From the NCBI GenBank assembly GCA_001803395.1, contig MHBU01000022.1, positions 1 through 64,000 on the forward strand: a stretch of 64,000 nucleotides of DNA, read 5' to 3'. Shown here piece by piece: positions 9,025 to 20,644 of the stretch (its first letter is position 1; each line of letters starts with the position of its first letter). The translations under genes and the position numbers were made by a program. The notes under the pieces were generated by a model that was not told the DNA's origin, searched no databases, and was given only the letters and a program-made list of their open reading frames with translations. This DNA is from Methylotenera sp. RIFCSPLOWO2_02_FULL_45_14. Its GTDB lineage: Bacteria; Pseudomonadota; Gammaproteobacteria; Burkholderiales; Methylophilaceae.

Positions 9025-10048
9025 GCGGTTTGTTTGGGTTGTTAGGTTGAGGTTTGTTTGGGTTTTGTTCTTGCGTGGTCTCTTTTGGCTTTTGAGGCTG
9101 AGTTTTTTCTACATTATTTTTCGTATTGCTAGTCGGTGTCTTGCTGTTATTGGTGCTGTTTGGATTGTTATCGTGAGTTAGCACTTTAACTTGAGGCATA
9201 CTCACTAAAAGCACTTGCCTATGATTTTCTATGCCGCCAGTGGGTATGCAGACAATGCGCGCAAAAGGTGAGTCTGGCGTCACTTTTATTTCTGACACTG
9301 TGGCAACAGCAAGCCCTACTGGATAGACACCATCAATACCTGAAGTGACCAATTTATCACCACGCTGAATATCGACATTGGCGGGTAGGTATGGCAAATC
9401 CAGGGTGTTATCTCGACCATGACCAAAGGCAATCGCACGTAAGCCATTGCGCTCCACTTGAATTGGTATCGCGAGTGATTTATCGGTAATCAGTGTGACT
9501 TCGCTGCTTGATGGGTAGGTGCGTGTGACTTGACCAATCACGCCCGTCGCATCGACCACTGCTGTCCCCGCTAAAACTTTATGGTTTGTACCACGGTTGA
9601 CGATAATTTTTTTAGCAAAGGGGTCACGACCTACATGCATAATCTCTGCTAATGCGGTGCTTTCAACTAACGTTTTATTGGCCTGCAATAAATCACGTAG
9701 ATTAGCATTTTCAAGTGTGAGTATGTTGAGCCGCTGTAGCGCGACATTTTGTTTTAAGGCTTGTTTCTTTAATTGCGCATTTTCGTTTAATAAACGATGG
9801 TGGGTTGAGAAGTATTCATTAGTAAACTGATAAAGCTGAGAGGGTGCGTTAGCAACCACTTGCAAAGGGTGCAGTAACACCATTAAATTTTCACGAATGC
9901 TAGCGAGATATTGCAGTCGCGAGTCAGTGGCGATTAGCGCCAAAGACAAGGCGGCAAAAAAGACCAAGCGCGCAAAAGGGCTGGGCCCGCGCGCAAAAAA
10001 TGCCGGGGCTTGCTGATGCTCAAAATTTTGATGAAAGTCTTGTACCAT
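9017..10048 (-). CDS. mreC: Rod-shape determining protein MreC
   Basis: Bitopic periplasmic scaffold that binds and activates PBP2/RodA. One transmembrane segment (about residues 25-42) is followed by a coiled coil (about 75-115, LNENAQLKKQALKQN and following) and two beta-barrel domains with GVIGQV and GLRAIAFGHG-like motifs. The last 55 or so residues are a low-complexity tail rich in Asn, Pro, Thr, Lys and Gln, expected to be disordered. It overlaps mreD by 8 bases and is separated from mreB by 178 bases that hold a strong inverted repeat. Confidence 0.95.
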   Translation of the reverse strand: MVQDFHQNFEHQQAPAFFARGPSPFARLVFFAALSLALIATDSRLQYLASIRENLMVLLHPLQVVANAPSQLYQFTNEYFSTHHRLLNENAQLKKQALKQNVALQRLNILTLENANLRDLLQANKTLVESTALAEIMHVGRDPFAKKIIVNRGTNHKVLAGTAVVDATGVIGQVTRTYPSSSEVTLITDKSLAIPIQVERNGLRAIAFGHGRDNTLDLPYLPANVDIQRGDKLVTSGIDGVYPVGLAVATVSEIKVTPDSPFARIVCIPTGGIENHRQVLLVSMPQVKVLTHDNNPNSTNNSKTPTSNTKNNVEKTQPQKPKETTQEQNPNKPQPNNPNKPHA

Positions 10049-10114
10049 TGTTCGTTATATCGATCTTTAGTATGACGTAAATTTATAAAACATTAGGATT
10101 AGGGGGTAATATAT

Positions 10115-10145
10115 GCAATTAGGCCGTATCAAACGGCCTAATTGC
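10115..10145. repeat. 13-bp perfect inverted repeat between mreB and mreC
   Basis: GCAATTAGGCCGT (10115-10127) and ACGGCCTAATTGC (10133-10145) form an uninterrupted 13-bp stem with a 5-base ATCAA loop. It lies between mreB and mreC, both on the minus strand. On the minus strand it is followed by ATATATTACCCCC rather than a U-run, so it is not a textbook terminator. It may act as an attenuator, an mRNA-stabilising or processing hairpin, or a protein site that sets mreB above mreCD. Confidence 0.75.
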
Positions 10146-10226
10146 TCAATACTATCCATTATTCAATGAGAGCCTCTAACAACCAGTTTTATAGAGGTTT
10201 CCCAATGTTAGTTCAAGTTTGCTGGT

Positions 10227-11363
<1,137 letters not shown>

Positions 11364-11485
11364 TCAGGGTATAATACCGCATATCTTGTTGAAAATTAAG
11401 CGTTGATTACAACTTATTACAAAACAAAAGTCATCTGCAAATATTGACGATAAGTTGACCCCATTATATTTTGGATTAAAGAAGC

Positions 11486-11800
11486 ATGGCACTGAGTACT
11501 GAGGATATTAAAAAAATAGCGCATCTCGCCCGCATTGAAGTGAGTGACAGTGAAGCCGCGGCAACGCTTACTAAGCTTACTGGTATTTTGGGGTTAATTG
11601 AGCAAATGCAGGCGGTAGATACCACCGGTATTGTGCCGATGTCTCACTCCCAGGATTTAGTGCAGCGCCTGCGTGAAGATGTGGTGACTAAAACCAACCA
11701 GCGGGAAGAATTTCAGAAAATTGCGCCAGTGCTTGGCAATGGCTCAACTGAACGAGCAGTAAACAATGGCCTTTATCTTGTACCTAAAGTAATCGAGTAA
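11486..11800 (+). CDS. gatC: Asp-tRNA(Asn)/Glu-tRNA(Gln) amidotransferase subunit C
   Basis: Smallest subunit of GatCAB, which converts mischarged Glu-tRNA(Gln) and/or Asp-tRNA(Asn) to the amide forms. The 104-residue sequence shows the family opening [17 protein letters not shown] and the middle [24 protein letters not shown]; GatC wraps around and stabilises GatA. It starts the gatC-gatA-gatB operon, 7 bases before gatA, and is divergent from mreB. A TTGACG (11444) and TATATT (11465) pair with a short 15-base spacer lies upstream and might be its promoter. Confidence 0.96.
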   Translation: MALSTEDIKKIAHLARIEVSDSEAAATLTKLTGILGLIEQMQAVDTTGIVPMSHSQDLVQRLREDVVTKTNQREEFQKIAPVLGNGSTERAVNNGLYLVPKVIE

Positions 11801-11807
11801 TTGCAAT

Positions 11808-13292
11808 ATGATCAACAGTAGCCTAACTAATTCCAGCTTAACCCAGCTTAGCCAAATGCTGGCTAACAAAACAATTTCCAGCGTTGAATTGACGCAAACA
11901 TTCCTTAATCGTATCGATGCGCTTAATCCGAACATCAATGCCTATATCGCGTTAGACCGAGACAAATCACTTGCTCAAGCTAAAGCGGCAGATGCACGCA
12001 TCGCAGCAGGTAATGCCGAGCCTTTAACCGGCATTCCTATTGCACAAAAAGATATTTTTTGCGCCAAAGGCTGGCAAACCACTTGCGGCTCAAAAATGCT
12101 GGCGAATTTTATCGCGCCTTATGATGCGCATGTGATTACGCAGTTTGATAATGCGGGTGCGGTAAATTTGGGCAAAACCAATATGGATGAATTCGCCATG
12201 GGTTCATCTAACGAGACTTCATATTTTGGCGGCGTTAAAAACCCATGGGATTTTGATCGCGTACCAGGTGGCAGTAGCGGCGGTAGCGCCGCTGCGGTGG
12301 CGGCTAGGTTGTGTGCGGCAGCAACAGGTACGGACACCGGTGGCTCAATACGCCAGCCGGCTTCTCTTTGCGGCTTTACTGGCTTAAAACCAACTTATGG
12401 CGTGGTGTCGCGTTACGGCATGATTGCCTTTGCCTCAAGCTTAGACCAAGCCGGCCCTATGGCGAAATCTGCCCAAGACTGCGCCTTGATGATGAACGTG
12501 ATGGCGGGGTTTGATGAGCGCGATTCCACTAGCCTGAATCGTACAAAAGAAGATTACACGCGTGAGCTAGCAAAACCATTGCATGGCTTAAAAATAGGCT
12601 TACCAAAAGAGTATTTTGCTGAAGGTTTAGATGCCAGCGTCGCTACGGTGATTGAAGCCGCCATTGCGGAATACAAAAAACTGGGCGCTGAAATTGTGGA
12701 AATTTCACTGCCAAATACTGGATTATCCATCCCTGTTTATTACGTGTTGGCACCAGCGGAAGCCTCTAGTAACTTATCGCGCTACGATGGCGTGCGCTAT
12801 GGCCACCGTGCGGCGGAATATACAGACTTAATGGACATGTATAACAAAAGCCGCGCTGAAGGGTTTGGCGCAGAAGTCAAACGCCGTATTTTGATTGGTA
12901 CTTACGTGTTGAGTGCTGGCTACTATGACGCTTACTACCTTAAAGCCCAACAAATTCGCCGTTTAATCGCGCAAGACTTTGTAGAAGCTTTTAAACAATG
13001 TGATGTGATTATGGGGCCAGCTGCGCCCTCTACCGCTTTTAAAGCAGGTGAAAAAGTGGATGACCCAGTGGCCATGTATCTGCAAGATATTTACACCATC
13101 TCAACCAATTTGGCCGGCTTGCCTGGCATGAGTGTGCCTGCCGGCTTTAGTAACGGCTTACCCGTTGGCTTGCAAATTATCGGCAATTATTTTGATGAGG
13201 CACGTATGCTCAATGTAGCGCATCAATATCAACAGGTGACAGATTGGCACATGCAAATGCCTGAGTTAACAATGCCAAAGGATGTAGCATAA
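11808..13292 (+). CDS. gatA: Glu/Asp-tRNA amidotransferase subunit A
   Basis: Amidase-signature glutaminase that releases ammonia for GatB. The Ser-cisSer-Lys triad is recognisable: Lys in IPIAQKD, the Gly/Ser-rich [14 protein letters not shown], and the nucleophile region [12 protein letters not shown]. At 494 residues it has the normal length. Its stop codon shares one base with the gatB start (TAATG at 13290-13294), a sign of coupled translation. Confidence 0.98.
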   Translation: MINSSLTNSSLTQLSQMLANKTISSVELTQTFLNRIDALNPNINAYIALDRDKSLAQAKAADARIAAGNAEPLTGIPIAQKDIFCAKGWQTTCGSKMLANFIAPYDAHVITQFDNAGAVNLGKTNMDEFAMGSSNETSYFGGVKNPWDFDRVPGGSSGGSAAAVAARLCAAATGTDTGGSIRQPASLCGFTGLKPTYGVVSRYGMIAFASSLDQAGPMAKSAQDCALMMNVMAGFDERDSTSLNRTKEDYTRELAKPLHGLKIGLPKEYFAEGLDASVATVIEAAIAEYKKLGAEIVEISLPNTGLSIPVYYVLAPAEASSNLSRYDGVRYGHRAAEYTDLMDMYNKSRAEGFGAEVKRRILIGTYVLSAGYYDAYYLKAQQIRRLIAQDFVEAFKQCDVIMGPAAPSTAFKAGEKVDDPVAMYLQDIYTISTNLAGLPGMSVPAGFSNGLPVGLQIIGNYFDEARMLNVAHQYQQVTDWHMQMPELTMPKDVA

Positions 13293-14740
13293 TGGAATGG
13301 GAAGTCGTTATTGGGTTGGAAACACACACCCAGCTGCAAACAAACACAAAAATATTTTCAGGCGCTGCTGTGAAATACGGTGCTGAGCCTAACACGCAAG
13401 CCTGTGAAGTGAGCATTGCCTTACCTGGTGTGTTGCCTGTGCTGAATAAAGAGGCGGTTAATTGTGCGATTAAATTTGGCCTTGCGATCAATGCTGAAAT
13501 TGCGCCACGCTCTGTGTTTGCGCGTAAAAATTACTTTTACCCGGATTTGCCCAAAGGCTACCAAATTAGTCAATTTGAGTTGCCAGTGGTGGGTAAAGGG
13601 GCAGTCACGATACAAGTGCCTGCCGTTGGTAAGCACCCAGCTTATGAAAAAGTCGTCAACATTACCCGCGCGCATTTAGAAGAAGATGCTGGTAAATCTG
13701 TGCATGGCGCTGTTGAAGGTATGAGCGGGATTGACCTTAACCGTGCCGGTACGCCGTTGCTGGAGATCGTGACCGAGCCTGACATGCGTTCAGCTGCTGA
13801 GGCGGTGGCCTACGCTAAAAAACTGCATGAATTGGTGCAGTGGATCGGCATCTGTGACGGCAATATGCAGGAAGGTAGTTTCCGTTGCGATGTGAATGTA
13901 TCTGTACGCAAAAAGGGCAGCGATAAATTAGGTACGCGTCGTGAGATTAAAAACCTGAACTCGTTCAAATTTATGACGCAGGCGATTGAATACGAAACCC
14001 GCTGGCAAATTGAAACGCTGGAAGACGGCGGCACCATTCATCAAGCAACGGTGTTGTTTAACCCCGACACTGGCGAAACGCGTGCGATGCGCAGTAAAGA
14101 AGAAGCTAACGATTATCGCTATTTTCCAGATCCTGATTTATTGCCTTTGGAAATCACTGAGGCAGATAAAGCGCGGGTGCAGGCGCAAATGCCTGAACTG
14201 CCAGAAGCGATGAAGGCAAGGTTCGAAGCACAATTTGGCTTAACTAGCTATGATGCAGCATCGCTCACGGCAAGCCGTGAGCTTGCTAATTACTTTGTGG
14301 CAACCGTAGATAACGGCGCCGAAGCTAAACCAGCCGCCAATTGGGTGATGGGTGCAATTTCAGCCAAACTCAATGCAGAAGAAAAACCACTTGCAGACTC
14401 ACCCGTAAGTTCTGAGCAGTTGGCAAGTTTGCTTAAACGCATTGCAGACAACACCATTTCAAACAATGCTGCCAAGCAGGTATTTGAGGCAATGTGGAAT
14501 GGTGAAGGCGAAGTAGATGCGATTATTGAAGCCAAAGGTTTAAAACAGGTTTCTGATACGGGTGCAATTGAAGCCATCATTGATGAAGTATTAGCTGCCA
14601 ATGCTGTCATGGTTGAAGAGTTTAAAGCAGGCAAAGAAAAAGCTTTTAATGCATTGGTGGGACAGGCTATGAAAGCCTCAAAAGGCAAAGCAAACCCAGC
14701 GCAGGTCAACGAATTGTTGAAGAAAAAGCTTACGACTTAA
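13292..14740 (+). CDS. gatB: Glu/Asp-tRNA amidotransferase subunit B
   Basis: Kinase/amidotransferase subunit that phosphorylates the mischarged aminoacyl-tRNA and replaces the phosphate with ammonia. It opens with the typical [20 protein letters not shown] and contains [19 protein letters not shown] and YRYFPDPDL. The C-terminal 150 residues form the helical and YqeY-like tail that grips tRNA. At 482 residues it is full length. The gene ends 24 bases from the convergent DUF4124 gene. Confidence 0.98.
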   Translation: MEWEVVIGLETHTQLQTNTKIFSGAAVKYGAEPNTQACEVSIALPGVLPVLNKEAVNCAIKFGLAINAEIAPRSVFARKNYFYPDLPKGYQISQFELPVVGKGAVTIQVPAVGKHPAYEKVVNITRAHLEEDAGKSVHGAVEGMSGIDLNRAGTPLLEIVTEPDMRSAAEAVAYAKKLHELVQWIGICDGNMQEGSFRCDVNVSVRKKGSDKLGTRREIKNLNSFKFMTQAIEYETRWQIETLEDGGTIHQATVLFNPDTGETRAMRSKEEANDYRYFPDPDLLPLEITEADKARVQAQMPELPEAMKARFEAQFGLTSYDAASLTASRELANYFVATVDNGAEAKPAANWVMGAISAKLNAEEKPLADSPVSSEQLASLLKRIADNTISNNAAKQVFEAMWNGEGEVDAIIEAKGLKQVSDTGAIEAIIDEVLAANAVMVEEFKAGKEKAFNALVGQAMKASKGKANPAQVNELLKKKLTT

Positions 14741-14764
14741 GTTTTTATAACGACTTGGTTTCGC

Positions 14765-15514
14765 TTACTGTTTAATTTTGGCAGATGGGCTGGCTGTGTT
14801 AATAGCTGGCCTTTCTGTAGTGCTAGTGGCGCCAAGTGGTTCAGGTGTCACAATCGGGCTTTGGTTTTTAAGTGTAAGGTAGCGCTTTTTATCCTCATCA
14901 AAACGTTTGCGCGTATTTTCAATAATTTGTTTTCGTTCGTTAATGCGTTGGTCTATTTTGCCGATTTCTGCCTGATTCTTTGAAATATCCGTATTTAAAT
15001 CATCAGGAATCGGTTTTTTTCTTTTAGTAAAGCCATCAGCCAATTTTTGGTTTTCAGTCAGTTGTTTTTGGTTATTTATTTTTTCTTGATTCAAGTTTTC
15101 AAGTGTAATTAAATCGAGCTGTATATTGCGGTCACGTGCCAGATCAATTTCATTGGCATTTGTAAAGGCGCCAAGCAAGGCTTTATCTTTTTTATCCTGC
15201 TCTAACTTTGCAAGGTCCAAAGCTTGCTCTTGGTCGCTAATGGGCTTGTTATGCTTTACGGTAACCCCTTGCCGATTGATGATAGAGTTTTCACGGTTGG
15301 AATATTGCGGCGGAATTCTATCGCCGTAGTGAGTAACGCCTTTATCATCTTTCCATTTGACGATGCGATTTTTATTTTCAGCATGTGCGGATTGAATAAA
15401 ACATAGCCATAAGCATAAAGCAACGGTACACCCCGCTTGCATGGTCAAACGGGCTAACTTTTGATAAGTGTTGCAAAGCGGCGGTTCACTCATTGTCTTT
15501 TGCAATTGCGACAT
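14765..15514 (-). CDS. DUF4124 domain-containing exported coiled-coil protein
   Basis: A secreted or envelope protein of unknown function. A hydrophobic stretch ending in QSAHA (about residues 25-45) looks like a signal peptide preceded by about 24 cytoplasmic-type residues; starts at residue 8 or 25 are also possible. After it comes a DUF4124-like segment (RIVKWKDDKGVTHYGDRIPPQYSN), then a long charged coiled coil (about 105-215) rich in Lys, Glu, Gln and Asn, and a short Pro/Thr tail. DUF4124 proteins are common in beta- and gammaproteobacteria. Its neighbours (gatB, pyrE) give no clue to its role. Confidence 0.8.
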   Translation of the reverse strand: MSQLQKTMSEPPLCNTYQKLARLTMQAGCTVALCLWLCFIQSAHAENKNRIVKWKDDKGVTHYGDRIPPQYSNRENSIINRQGVTVKHNKPISDQEQALDLAKLEQDKKDKALLGAFTNANEIDLARDRNIQLDLITLENLNQEKINNQKQLTENQKLADGFTKRKKPIPDDLNTDISKNQAEIGKIDQRINERKQIIENTRKRFDEDKKRYLTLKNQSPIVTPEPLGATSTTERPAINTASPSAKIKQ

Positions 15515-15557
15515 TGTTTTGTTTTAGCTCTTTCATGATGTTAAGTACTGGTTAAAG

Positions 15558-16211
15558 TTAATCCACACCATAACTTTGGCGATATGCTTCAACCGCATGC
15601 AAGTTTTGCGCCATATCTTTTTTATTCTTTAAATAATTCAATAAATCGTTTAAATTTGCGATGGCGCAAACGGGAATTTGATTGTTTTTTACCACTTCTT
15701 GCACGGCAGACAACGCACCTAAACCTTTTTCTTGTCGATCAATGGCAATGGCTACACCACACGCATTAGCGCCATTGGCGGCGATAAGTTCTACGGATTC
15801 ACGCACGGATGTGCCTGCCGAAATGACGTCATCAATGATGAGTACTCGACCTTTTAATGGGCTGCCAACAATCACGCCCCCCTCGCCATGGTCTTTGGCC
15901 TCTTTGCGGTTATAAGCATAAGGTAAATTGTGACCATTTTTGGCAAATGCGATGGCAATACTCGCCACTAATGTGATGCCTTTGTAGGCTGGACCAAATA
16001 GCATGTCAAATTCAATCCCCGAGTTTTTAATGGCTTCGGCATAAAATTCACCAAGTTTCATCAAGCTCATGCCATCGTTAAATAAACCTGCATTAAAAAA
16101 GTACGGGCTTAGGCGACCAGCCTTGGTTTTAAATTCTCCAAAACGTAAAACCTCTTTTTCCACCGCAAATGCGATAAACTCTTGTCTGAAATGATCTCGT
16201 GGCTGGGTCAT
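15558..16211 (-). CDS. pyrE: Orotate phosphoribosyltransferase
   Basis: Converts orotate and PRPP to orotidine 5'-phosphate in pyrimidine synthesis. The PRPP-binding motif VLIIDDVISAGTSVRES is intact, and the N-terminal part shows SGRLSPYFFNAG-like sequence (KAGRLSPYFFNAGLFNDG) and FGPAYKGI, typical of the PyrE dimer. At 217 residues it has the usual proteobacterial length. It is divergent from xthA with only about 40 bases between the two start codons, the usual pyrE/xthA arrangement in betaproteobacteria. Confidence 0.97.
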   Translation of the reverse strand: MTQPRDHFRQEFIAFAVEKEVLRFGEFKTKAGRLSPYFFNAGLFNDGMSLMKLGEFYAEAIKNSGIEFDMLFGPAYKGITLVASIAIAFAKNGHNLPYAYNRKEAKDHGEGGVIVGSPLKGRVLIIDDVISAGTSVRESVELIAANGANACGVAIAIDRQEKGLGALSAVQEVVKNNQIPVCAIANLNDLLNYLKNKKDMAQNLHAVEAYRQSYGVD

Positions 16212-16250
16212 ATTATTTTATCTATCTCTATGTTAATCAGGAATAAAGTT

Positions 16251-17021
16251 TTGAAGATTATATCGCTAAATTTAAACGGCATACGTTCAGCAGCCAACAA
16301 AGGTCTTTACGCATGGCTTAAAAAACAAGACGCAGACATTATTTGTATGCAAGAAATCAAGGCGCAAGTGTCTGATATGACGACACAGATGTTAAATCCT
16401 GAAGGGTATTTTGGCTATTTTCACTATGCTGACAAAAAAGGCTATAGCGGTGTTGGTATTTATTCAAAAGTTCAGCCCGATGCGGTCATTGAAGGTTTGG
16501 GCATAGACGATATAGATCGCGAGGGGCGTTATATTGAAGCAAGATTTGGCAATTTAAGTGTGGTGTCGCTGTATCTGCCTTCAGGGTCGAGTGGTGAAGA
16601 GCGGCAGGCGTTTAAATTTAGTGTGATGGATCGTTTTATGCCGCAATTGCAAGCATTAAAACAAAGCGGACGTGATGTGGTCATTTGTGGCGACTGGAAC
16701 ATCGCGCATCAAGAAATTGATCTTAAAAACTACAAAGGTAATCGTAAAAACTCCGGATTTTTGCCAGAAGAGCGTGCCTGGCTCACCAGCTTGTTTGACC
16801 AAACCGGCTGGGTCGATGTTTATCGCAAGCTACACCCGGATACGACAGACGCTAGCTACACATGGTGGAGTAACCGAGGTCAAGCTTGGGCGAAAAATGT
16901 AGGGTGGCGCATTGATTATCAAATTGCAACACCTGAGTTTGCCAATAAGGCGCTTACAACCAGCATTTATAAAGATGAGCGATTTAGCGATCACGCACCG
17001 TTAATTGTGGAATATGTTTAG
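16251..17021 (+). CDS. xthA: Exodeoxyribonuclease III
   Basis: AP endonuclease and 3'-5' exonuclease of base-excision repair. Catalytic motifs are visible: SLNLNGIRSA, DIICMQEIKAQ (metal-binding Glu), GDWNIAHQEIDLKN and the C-terminal SDHAPLIVEY. I propose a TTG start at 16251, which yields the canonical opening (M)KIISLNLNGIRSA and has AGGA 7 bases ahead; an ATG at 16230 would add 7 residues. The product is 256 aa, normal for the family. It is transcribed away from pyrE. Confidence 0.95.
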   Translation: MKIISLNLNGIRSAANKGLYAWLKKQDADIICMQEIKAQVSDMTTQMLNPEGYFGYFHYADKKGYSGVGIYSKVQPDAVIEGLGIDDIDREGRYIEARFGNLSVVSLYLPSGSSGEERQAFKFSVMDRFMPQLQALKQSGRDVVICGDWNIAHQEIDLKNYKGNRKNSGFLPEERAWLTSLFDQTGWVDVYRKLHPDTTDASYTWWSNRGQAWAKNVGWRIDYQIATPEFANKALTTSIYKDERFSDHAPLIVEYV

Positions 17022-17024
17022 GTT

Positions 17025-18245
17025 TTACAGCGAGTGTTGAATCTGTTTTGCAGTTTCATTCCAAGGCGCAATTTTGAATAGCAGTAACATGCCCGGAATT
17101 GCAAGCATGAAACACAAAATAAAGAATTTAAACCAGCCTAAGTTTTCAACCATATAGCCTGTGGCCGCATTGGCAAAGGTACGTGGCACGGCAGCTAAGC
17201 TGGTGAATAACGCAAATTGCGTGGCAGTGTAAAGCGGGTGTGTAGTGTGTGCAATATATGCCACAAATGCAGCCGTACCTAAACCTACACCGAAGGCCTC
17301 TACTCCGATGACGAAGCCTAGTAGTAATAGATTATGTGATGTTGTGGCTAACCAGGCAAAACCTAGAATCGCTACCATTTGTACTGCGCCAAATACCCAA
17401 AGTGAGCGGTTGATGCCAAGTTTAATCATCCAAGCGCCGCCGAGCAAGCCGCCAACCACGCTGGGCCAAAGCCCTGCATTTTTAGCAATCAAACCAATCT
17501 CTGTTTTGCTGTATCCCATGTCGAGATAAAAAGGCGTGGCGAGAGCTGTCGCCATACTGTCGCCTAGCTTATAGAGGAAAATAAATGCGAGAATCACTAA
17601 CGCGGTATTTAGACCATTGCGACCAATAAATTCATTAAATGGCTCAATTACTGCGGCTTTTAAGGTTTTAGGGGCACCATTTTTAAGTGTTGGTTCTGTG
17701 ATCAATAATGTCATGATAATCCCCGGCAGCATAAAGAGTGCGGTGATGATAAAGACGCTGCTCCAAGGCATATGGTCTGCCAAGATGAGCGATAATGCAC
17801 CTGGTACTAAACCTGCGACTTTATAGGCGTTCACATGAACGGCGTTACCTAGTCCTAATTCAGCATCAATTAACAGCTCGCGGCGATAGGCGTCCAACAC
17901 TATATCCTGACATGCACTAAAGAACGCAACGACTGTGGCTAAGTAAGCGATTGTCCAGATATCTAACTTGGGATTAAAGGCGCCAAAAATGGGGATGGAT
18001 ACGAGTAAGAATAGCTGCGATATGAGTAACCAACCGCGGCGGCGTCCAAGGGGCGGGGTATAGCGGTCAAACAGTGGTGCCCATAAAAACTTCCATGTAA
18101 ATGGCAAGTTAATCAGCGCAAATAAACCAATCGATTTGAGGTCTACGCCTTCAGAACGCAACCATGCCGGAAGCAAGCTGATTAAAATGTAGAGCGGCAA
18201 ACCAGAGCTAAAGCCAGTGAATATACAAATGAGCATTTTTTTGCT
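17025..18245 (-). CDS. ampG: AmpG-like muropeptide permease (MFS)
   Basis: Major-facilitator protein with about twelve hydrophobic segments, matching the AmpG/SLC33-like group through the opening FTGFSSGLPLYILISLLPAWLRSEGVDL and the loop APLFDRYTPPLGRRRGWL. AmpG imports GlcNAc-anhydroMurNAc peptides for wall recycling. The ATG at 18245 has AGGGA 7 bases ahead and gives 406 aa, close to the short AmpG form rather than the longer enterobacterial one. ampD, the next enzyme in recycling, is cut by the right edge. Substrate is inferred from family only. Confidence 0.85.
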   Translation of the reverse strand, partial: SKKMLICIFTGFSSGLPLYILISLLPAWLRSEGVDLKSIGLFALINLPFTWKFLWAPLFDRYTPPLGRRRGWLLISQLFLLVSIPIFGAFNPKLDIWTIAYLATVVAFFSACQDIVLDAYRRELLIDAELGLGNAVHVNAYKVAGLVPGALSLILADHMPWSSVFIITALFMLPGIIMTLLITEPTLKNGAPKTLKAAVIEPFNEFIGRNGLNTALVILAFIFLYKLGDSMATALATPFYLDMGYSKTEIGLIAKNAGLWPSVVGGLLGGAWMIKLGINRSLWVFGAVQMVAILGFAWLATTSHNLLLLGFVIGVEAFGVGLGTAAFVAYIAHTTHPLYTATQFALFTSLAAVPRTFANAATGYMVENLGWFKFFILCFMLAIPGMLLLFKIAPWNETAKQIQHSL

Positions 18246-18292
18246 CATGAGCGATTCCCTGATTGTCGGTTGCGTAGCGATTAGCAAAGTTG

Positions 18293-18910
18293 TTATTGGG
18301 CTTTTAAGCGGTACATAGCCAAACTACCTAATAAATTGGGTAAAAAGCTGACTTCTTTACCATCGGTAATTACACGGCGTTCTAAAATCTCAATTTTGTG
18401 ATTTTTACAAAATTCATCAAAATCATTGATGGTGCAAAGGTGTACATTGGGGGTGTCGTACCACTGATACGGCAGGGCTTTTGAAACTGGCATGTGCCCG
18501 GCGGTGATTTGCATGCGGTTACGCCAATAGCCGAAGTTGGGAAAGGTAACAATAATTTCTTGCCCGACACGTAGCATTTCCAGCACGATTTCTTCAGTAT
18601 TGTGCATGGCTTGCAGGGTTTGCGAGAGAATGACCGTATTGAACGATTGATCTTCAAAGCCCGATAAACCGTCTTCTAAATCCATTTGAATGACGTTGGT
18701 ACCATTTTGTAGGCAGGCCAGCAGGTTGGCATCATTTTTTTCGACGCCGTAACCTTTTACTTCAAGCGAACCGCGTAAAAATTGTAATAACTCACCATTG
18801 CCGCAGCCTAAATCTAGCACTTTAGAGCCAAAGTTAACCCAATTTGCGATTATTGCAAAATCCTGGCGATATTCAGTAATAGAATTTGTAATTTTTACAT
18901 TATTCTGCAT
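18293..18910 (-). CDS. metW: Methionine biosynthesis protein MetW
   Basis: SAM-methyltransferase-like protein with a class I motif [15 protein letters not shown] and the MetW ending [17 protein letters not shown]. MetW is encoded with MetX in many proteobacteria and is needed for its activity, probably as a partner rather than a methyltransferase. I chose the ATG at 18910 (205 aa). It overlaps the end of metX by 11 bases, so the two proteins are probably made together. Confidence 0.93.
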   Translation of the reverse strand: MQNNVKITNSITEYRQDFAIIANWVNFGSKVLDLGCGNGELLQFLRGSLEVKGYGVEKNDANLLACLQNGTNVIQMDLEDGLSGFEDQSFNTVILSQTLQAMHNTEEIVLEMLRVGQEIIVTFPNFGYWRNRMQITAGHMPVSKALPYQWYDTPNVHLCTINDFDEFCKNHKIEILERRVITDGKEVSFLPNLLGSLAMYRLKAQ

Positions 18911-20042
18911 GATTGCACCCAATCTCAATGTTGCTTAAATAGGTACGCAAAATAGCGTGATAATGCGCATCTGGCATTAAAAACGCGTCGTGACCATGCG
19001 CAGCCGTCACTTCGGCATAGCTTACGGTACGTTCGTTATCGAGTAAGGCTTTTACAATTTCACGTGAGCGCGCGGGTGAAAATCGCCAATCGCTGGTGAA
19101 AGACAGCACTAAGAATTGTGCGGTGACATTTTTTAGGGCGGCTGTTAAATCGCCATTAAATGGCAATGCCGGGTCATAATAATCCAAGGCACGCGTCATG
19201 CGCAAATAGGTGTTGGCATCAAACTCGCCGGCAAATTTATCGCCTTGATAGCGTAAGTAAGATTCCATTTCAAACTCAACATCAAAGCTATATTTAATGG
19301 TGTCTTTGAGTTTGCGACCAAACTTTTCACCCATGGCATCGTCACTTAAATAAGTGATGTGTCCTAACATGCGCGCAATGCGCAAGCCGCGGCGCGGTAC
19401 CACGCCATGCGCGTAATAATCGCCGCCATAAAATTCAGGATCGGTAATAATGGCTTGGCGCGCGACTTCATTAAATGCCATATTTTGCGCGGTAAGGTTT
19501 GGTGCAGCAGCAATGACCAGCGCGTGACGCACGCGTTCAGGGTAGGCCATGGTCCATTGCAAAGCTTGCATGCCGCCCAAGCTACCGCCAACCACAGCGG
19601 CCAATTGTGTAATACCTAAATGGTCTAACAAGCGCGCTTGCGAATCAACCCAGTCTTCTACGGTTAGGATAGGGAACGCCGAGCCCCAAGGCTTGTTGGT
19701 AGCAGGATTGATGCTTGCCGGGCCGGAGCTGCCATGACAGCCGCCCAAGTTATTGAGCCCGATCACAAAAAACCGATTGGTATCCAAAGGTTTGTTAGGG
19801 CCAATCAGGTTATCCCACCAGCCTGGATATTTGTCACTTGCTTGATATTTACCCGCCACATGATGATTGCCTGAAAGTGCATGGCAAATGATGACTGCGT
19901 TGGATTTATCTGCATTTAACGTGCCGTAGGTTTCATAAACCAAATCAAATTGCGGCAAACTCTCGCCGCTTTTAAGCTTGAGAGGTTCGCTAAAGTGTGC
20001 TGTTTGCGGGGTAACAATTCCAATAGAGTTATTTTCTTGCAT
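18900..20042 (-). CDS. metX: Homoserine O-acyltransferase MetX
   Basis: Alpha/beta-hydrolase-fold enzyme that activates homoserine for methionine synthesis. The nucleophile elbow [12 protein letters not shown], the early [10 protein letters not shown] and [11 protein letters not shown] blocks, and the C-terminal catalytic His in AAHGHDAFL are all present. Length is 380 aa. Members paired with MetW in proteobacteria are often succinyl- rather than acetyltransferases; I cannot decide acyl specificity here. Its start codon lies only 21 bases from that of the divergent carbonic-anhydrase-like gene. Confidence 0.95.
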   Translation of the reverse strand: MQENNSIGIVTPQTAHFSEPLKLKSGESLPQFDLVYETYGTLNADKSNAVIICHALSGNHHVAGKYQASDKYPGWWDNLIGPNKPLDTNRFFVIGLNNLGGCHGSSGPASINPATNKPWGSAFPILTVEDWVDSQARLLDHLGITQLAAVVGGSLGGMQALQWTMAYPERVRHALVIAAAPNLTAQNMAFNEVARQAIITDPEFYGGDYYAHGVVPRRGLRIARMLGHITYLSDDAMGEKFGRKLKDTIKYSFDVEFEMESYLRYQGDKFAGEFDANTYLRMTRALDYYDPALPFNGDLTAALKNVTAQFLVLSFTSDWRFSPARSREIVKALLDNERTVSYAEVTAAHGHDAFLMPDAHYHAILRTYLSNIEIGCNHAE

Positions 20043-20063
20043 AATTTAATTATACTATGGCTT

Positions 20064-20615
20064 ATGGCACAAACTCACGCGCAAAATATACAAAGCTTCG
20101 CAAATCAATGGCCACAATTGACGAGTGGTATTTACATTCACCCCGCCGCTACTGTTATTGGTGATGTGCATGTTGGCGAAAATAGTTCAGTGTGGCCTGG
20201 TGCTGTCATTCGTGGTGACGTGAACGCCATTCGTATCGGTAAAAATACCAATGTGCAAGATTTGAGCATATTGCATGTGAGCCACAAATCCAGTTGGGAT
20301 GCCGCAGGTGCGCCGCTTATTATCGGCGATAACGTGACGATTGGTCACAGCGTTATTTTGCATGGCTGTAGGCTAGAGGATGAATGCCTGATCGGCATGG
20401 GTAGCATCGTGATGGACAAAGTGCTGGTGCAAAAACATGTGCTACTCGCTGCTGGCAGCTTAGTGCCAGAAGGTAAAGTGTTAGAAAGCGGTTATTTGTA
20501 TCTGGGCCGACCTGCAAAGAAGGTGCGCGCTTTAACCGCAGATGAAATGGCACATTTTATGTATTCTGCAAATCATTACGTACGGCTTAAAAATCAATAT
20601 TTGCAACAAGCGTGA
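20064..20615 (+). CDS. Gamma-carbonic anhydrase family protein (YrdA-like)
   Basis: Left-handed beta-helix (hexapeptide repeat) protein. Three zinc-ligand-type histidines are in place: one in LSILHVSH and two in GHSVILHG, as in gamma-class carbonic anhydrases and YrdA. The repeats run through most of the 183 residues and a C-terminal helix (YVRLKNQYLQQ) closes the trimer. The ATG at 20064 (MAQTHAQN) is chosen because the open frame upstream lies inside divergent metX. Many relatives lack measured anhydrase activity, so the reaction is uncertain. Confidence 0.9.
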   Translation: MAQTHAQNIQSFANQWPQLTSGIYIHPAATVIGDVHVGENSSVWPGAVIRGDVNAIRIGKNTNVQDLSILHVSHKSSWDAAGAPLIIGDNVTIGHSVILHGCRLEDECLIGMGSIVMDKVLVQKHVLLAAGSLVPEGKVLESGYLYLGRPAKKVRALTADEMAHFMYSANHYVRLKNQYLQQA

Positions 20616-20644
20616 TTGTTAACTGGGGGAAATTAAATTTGAGT

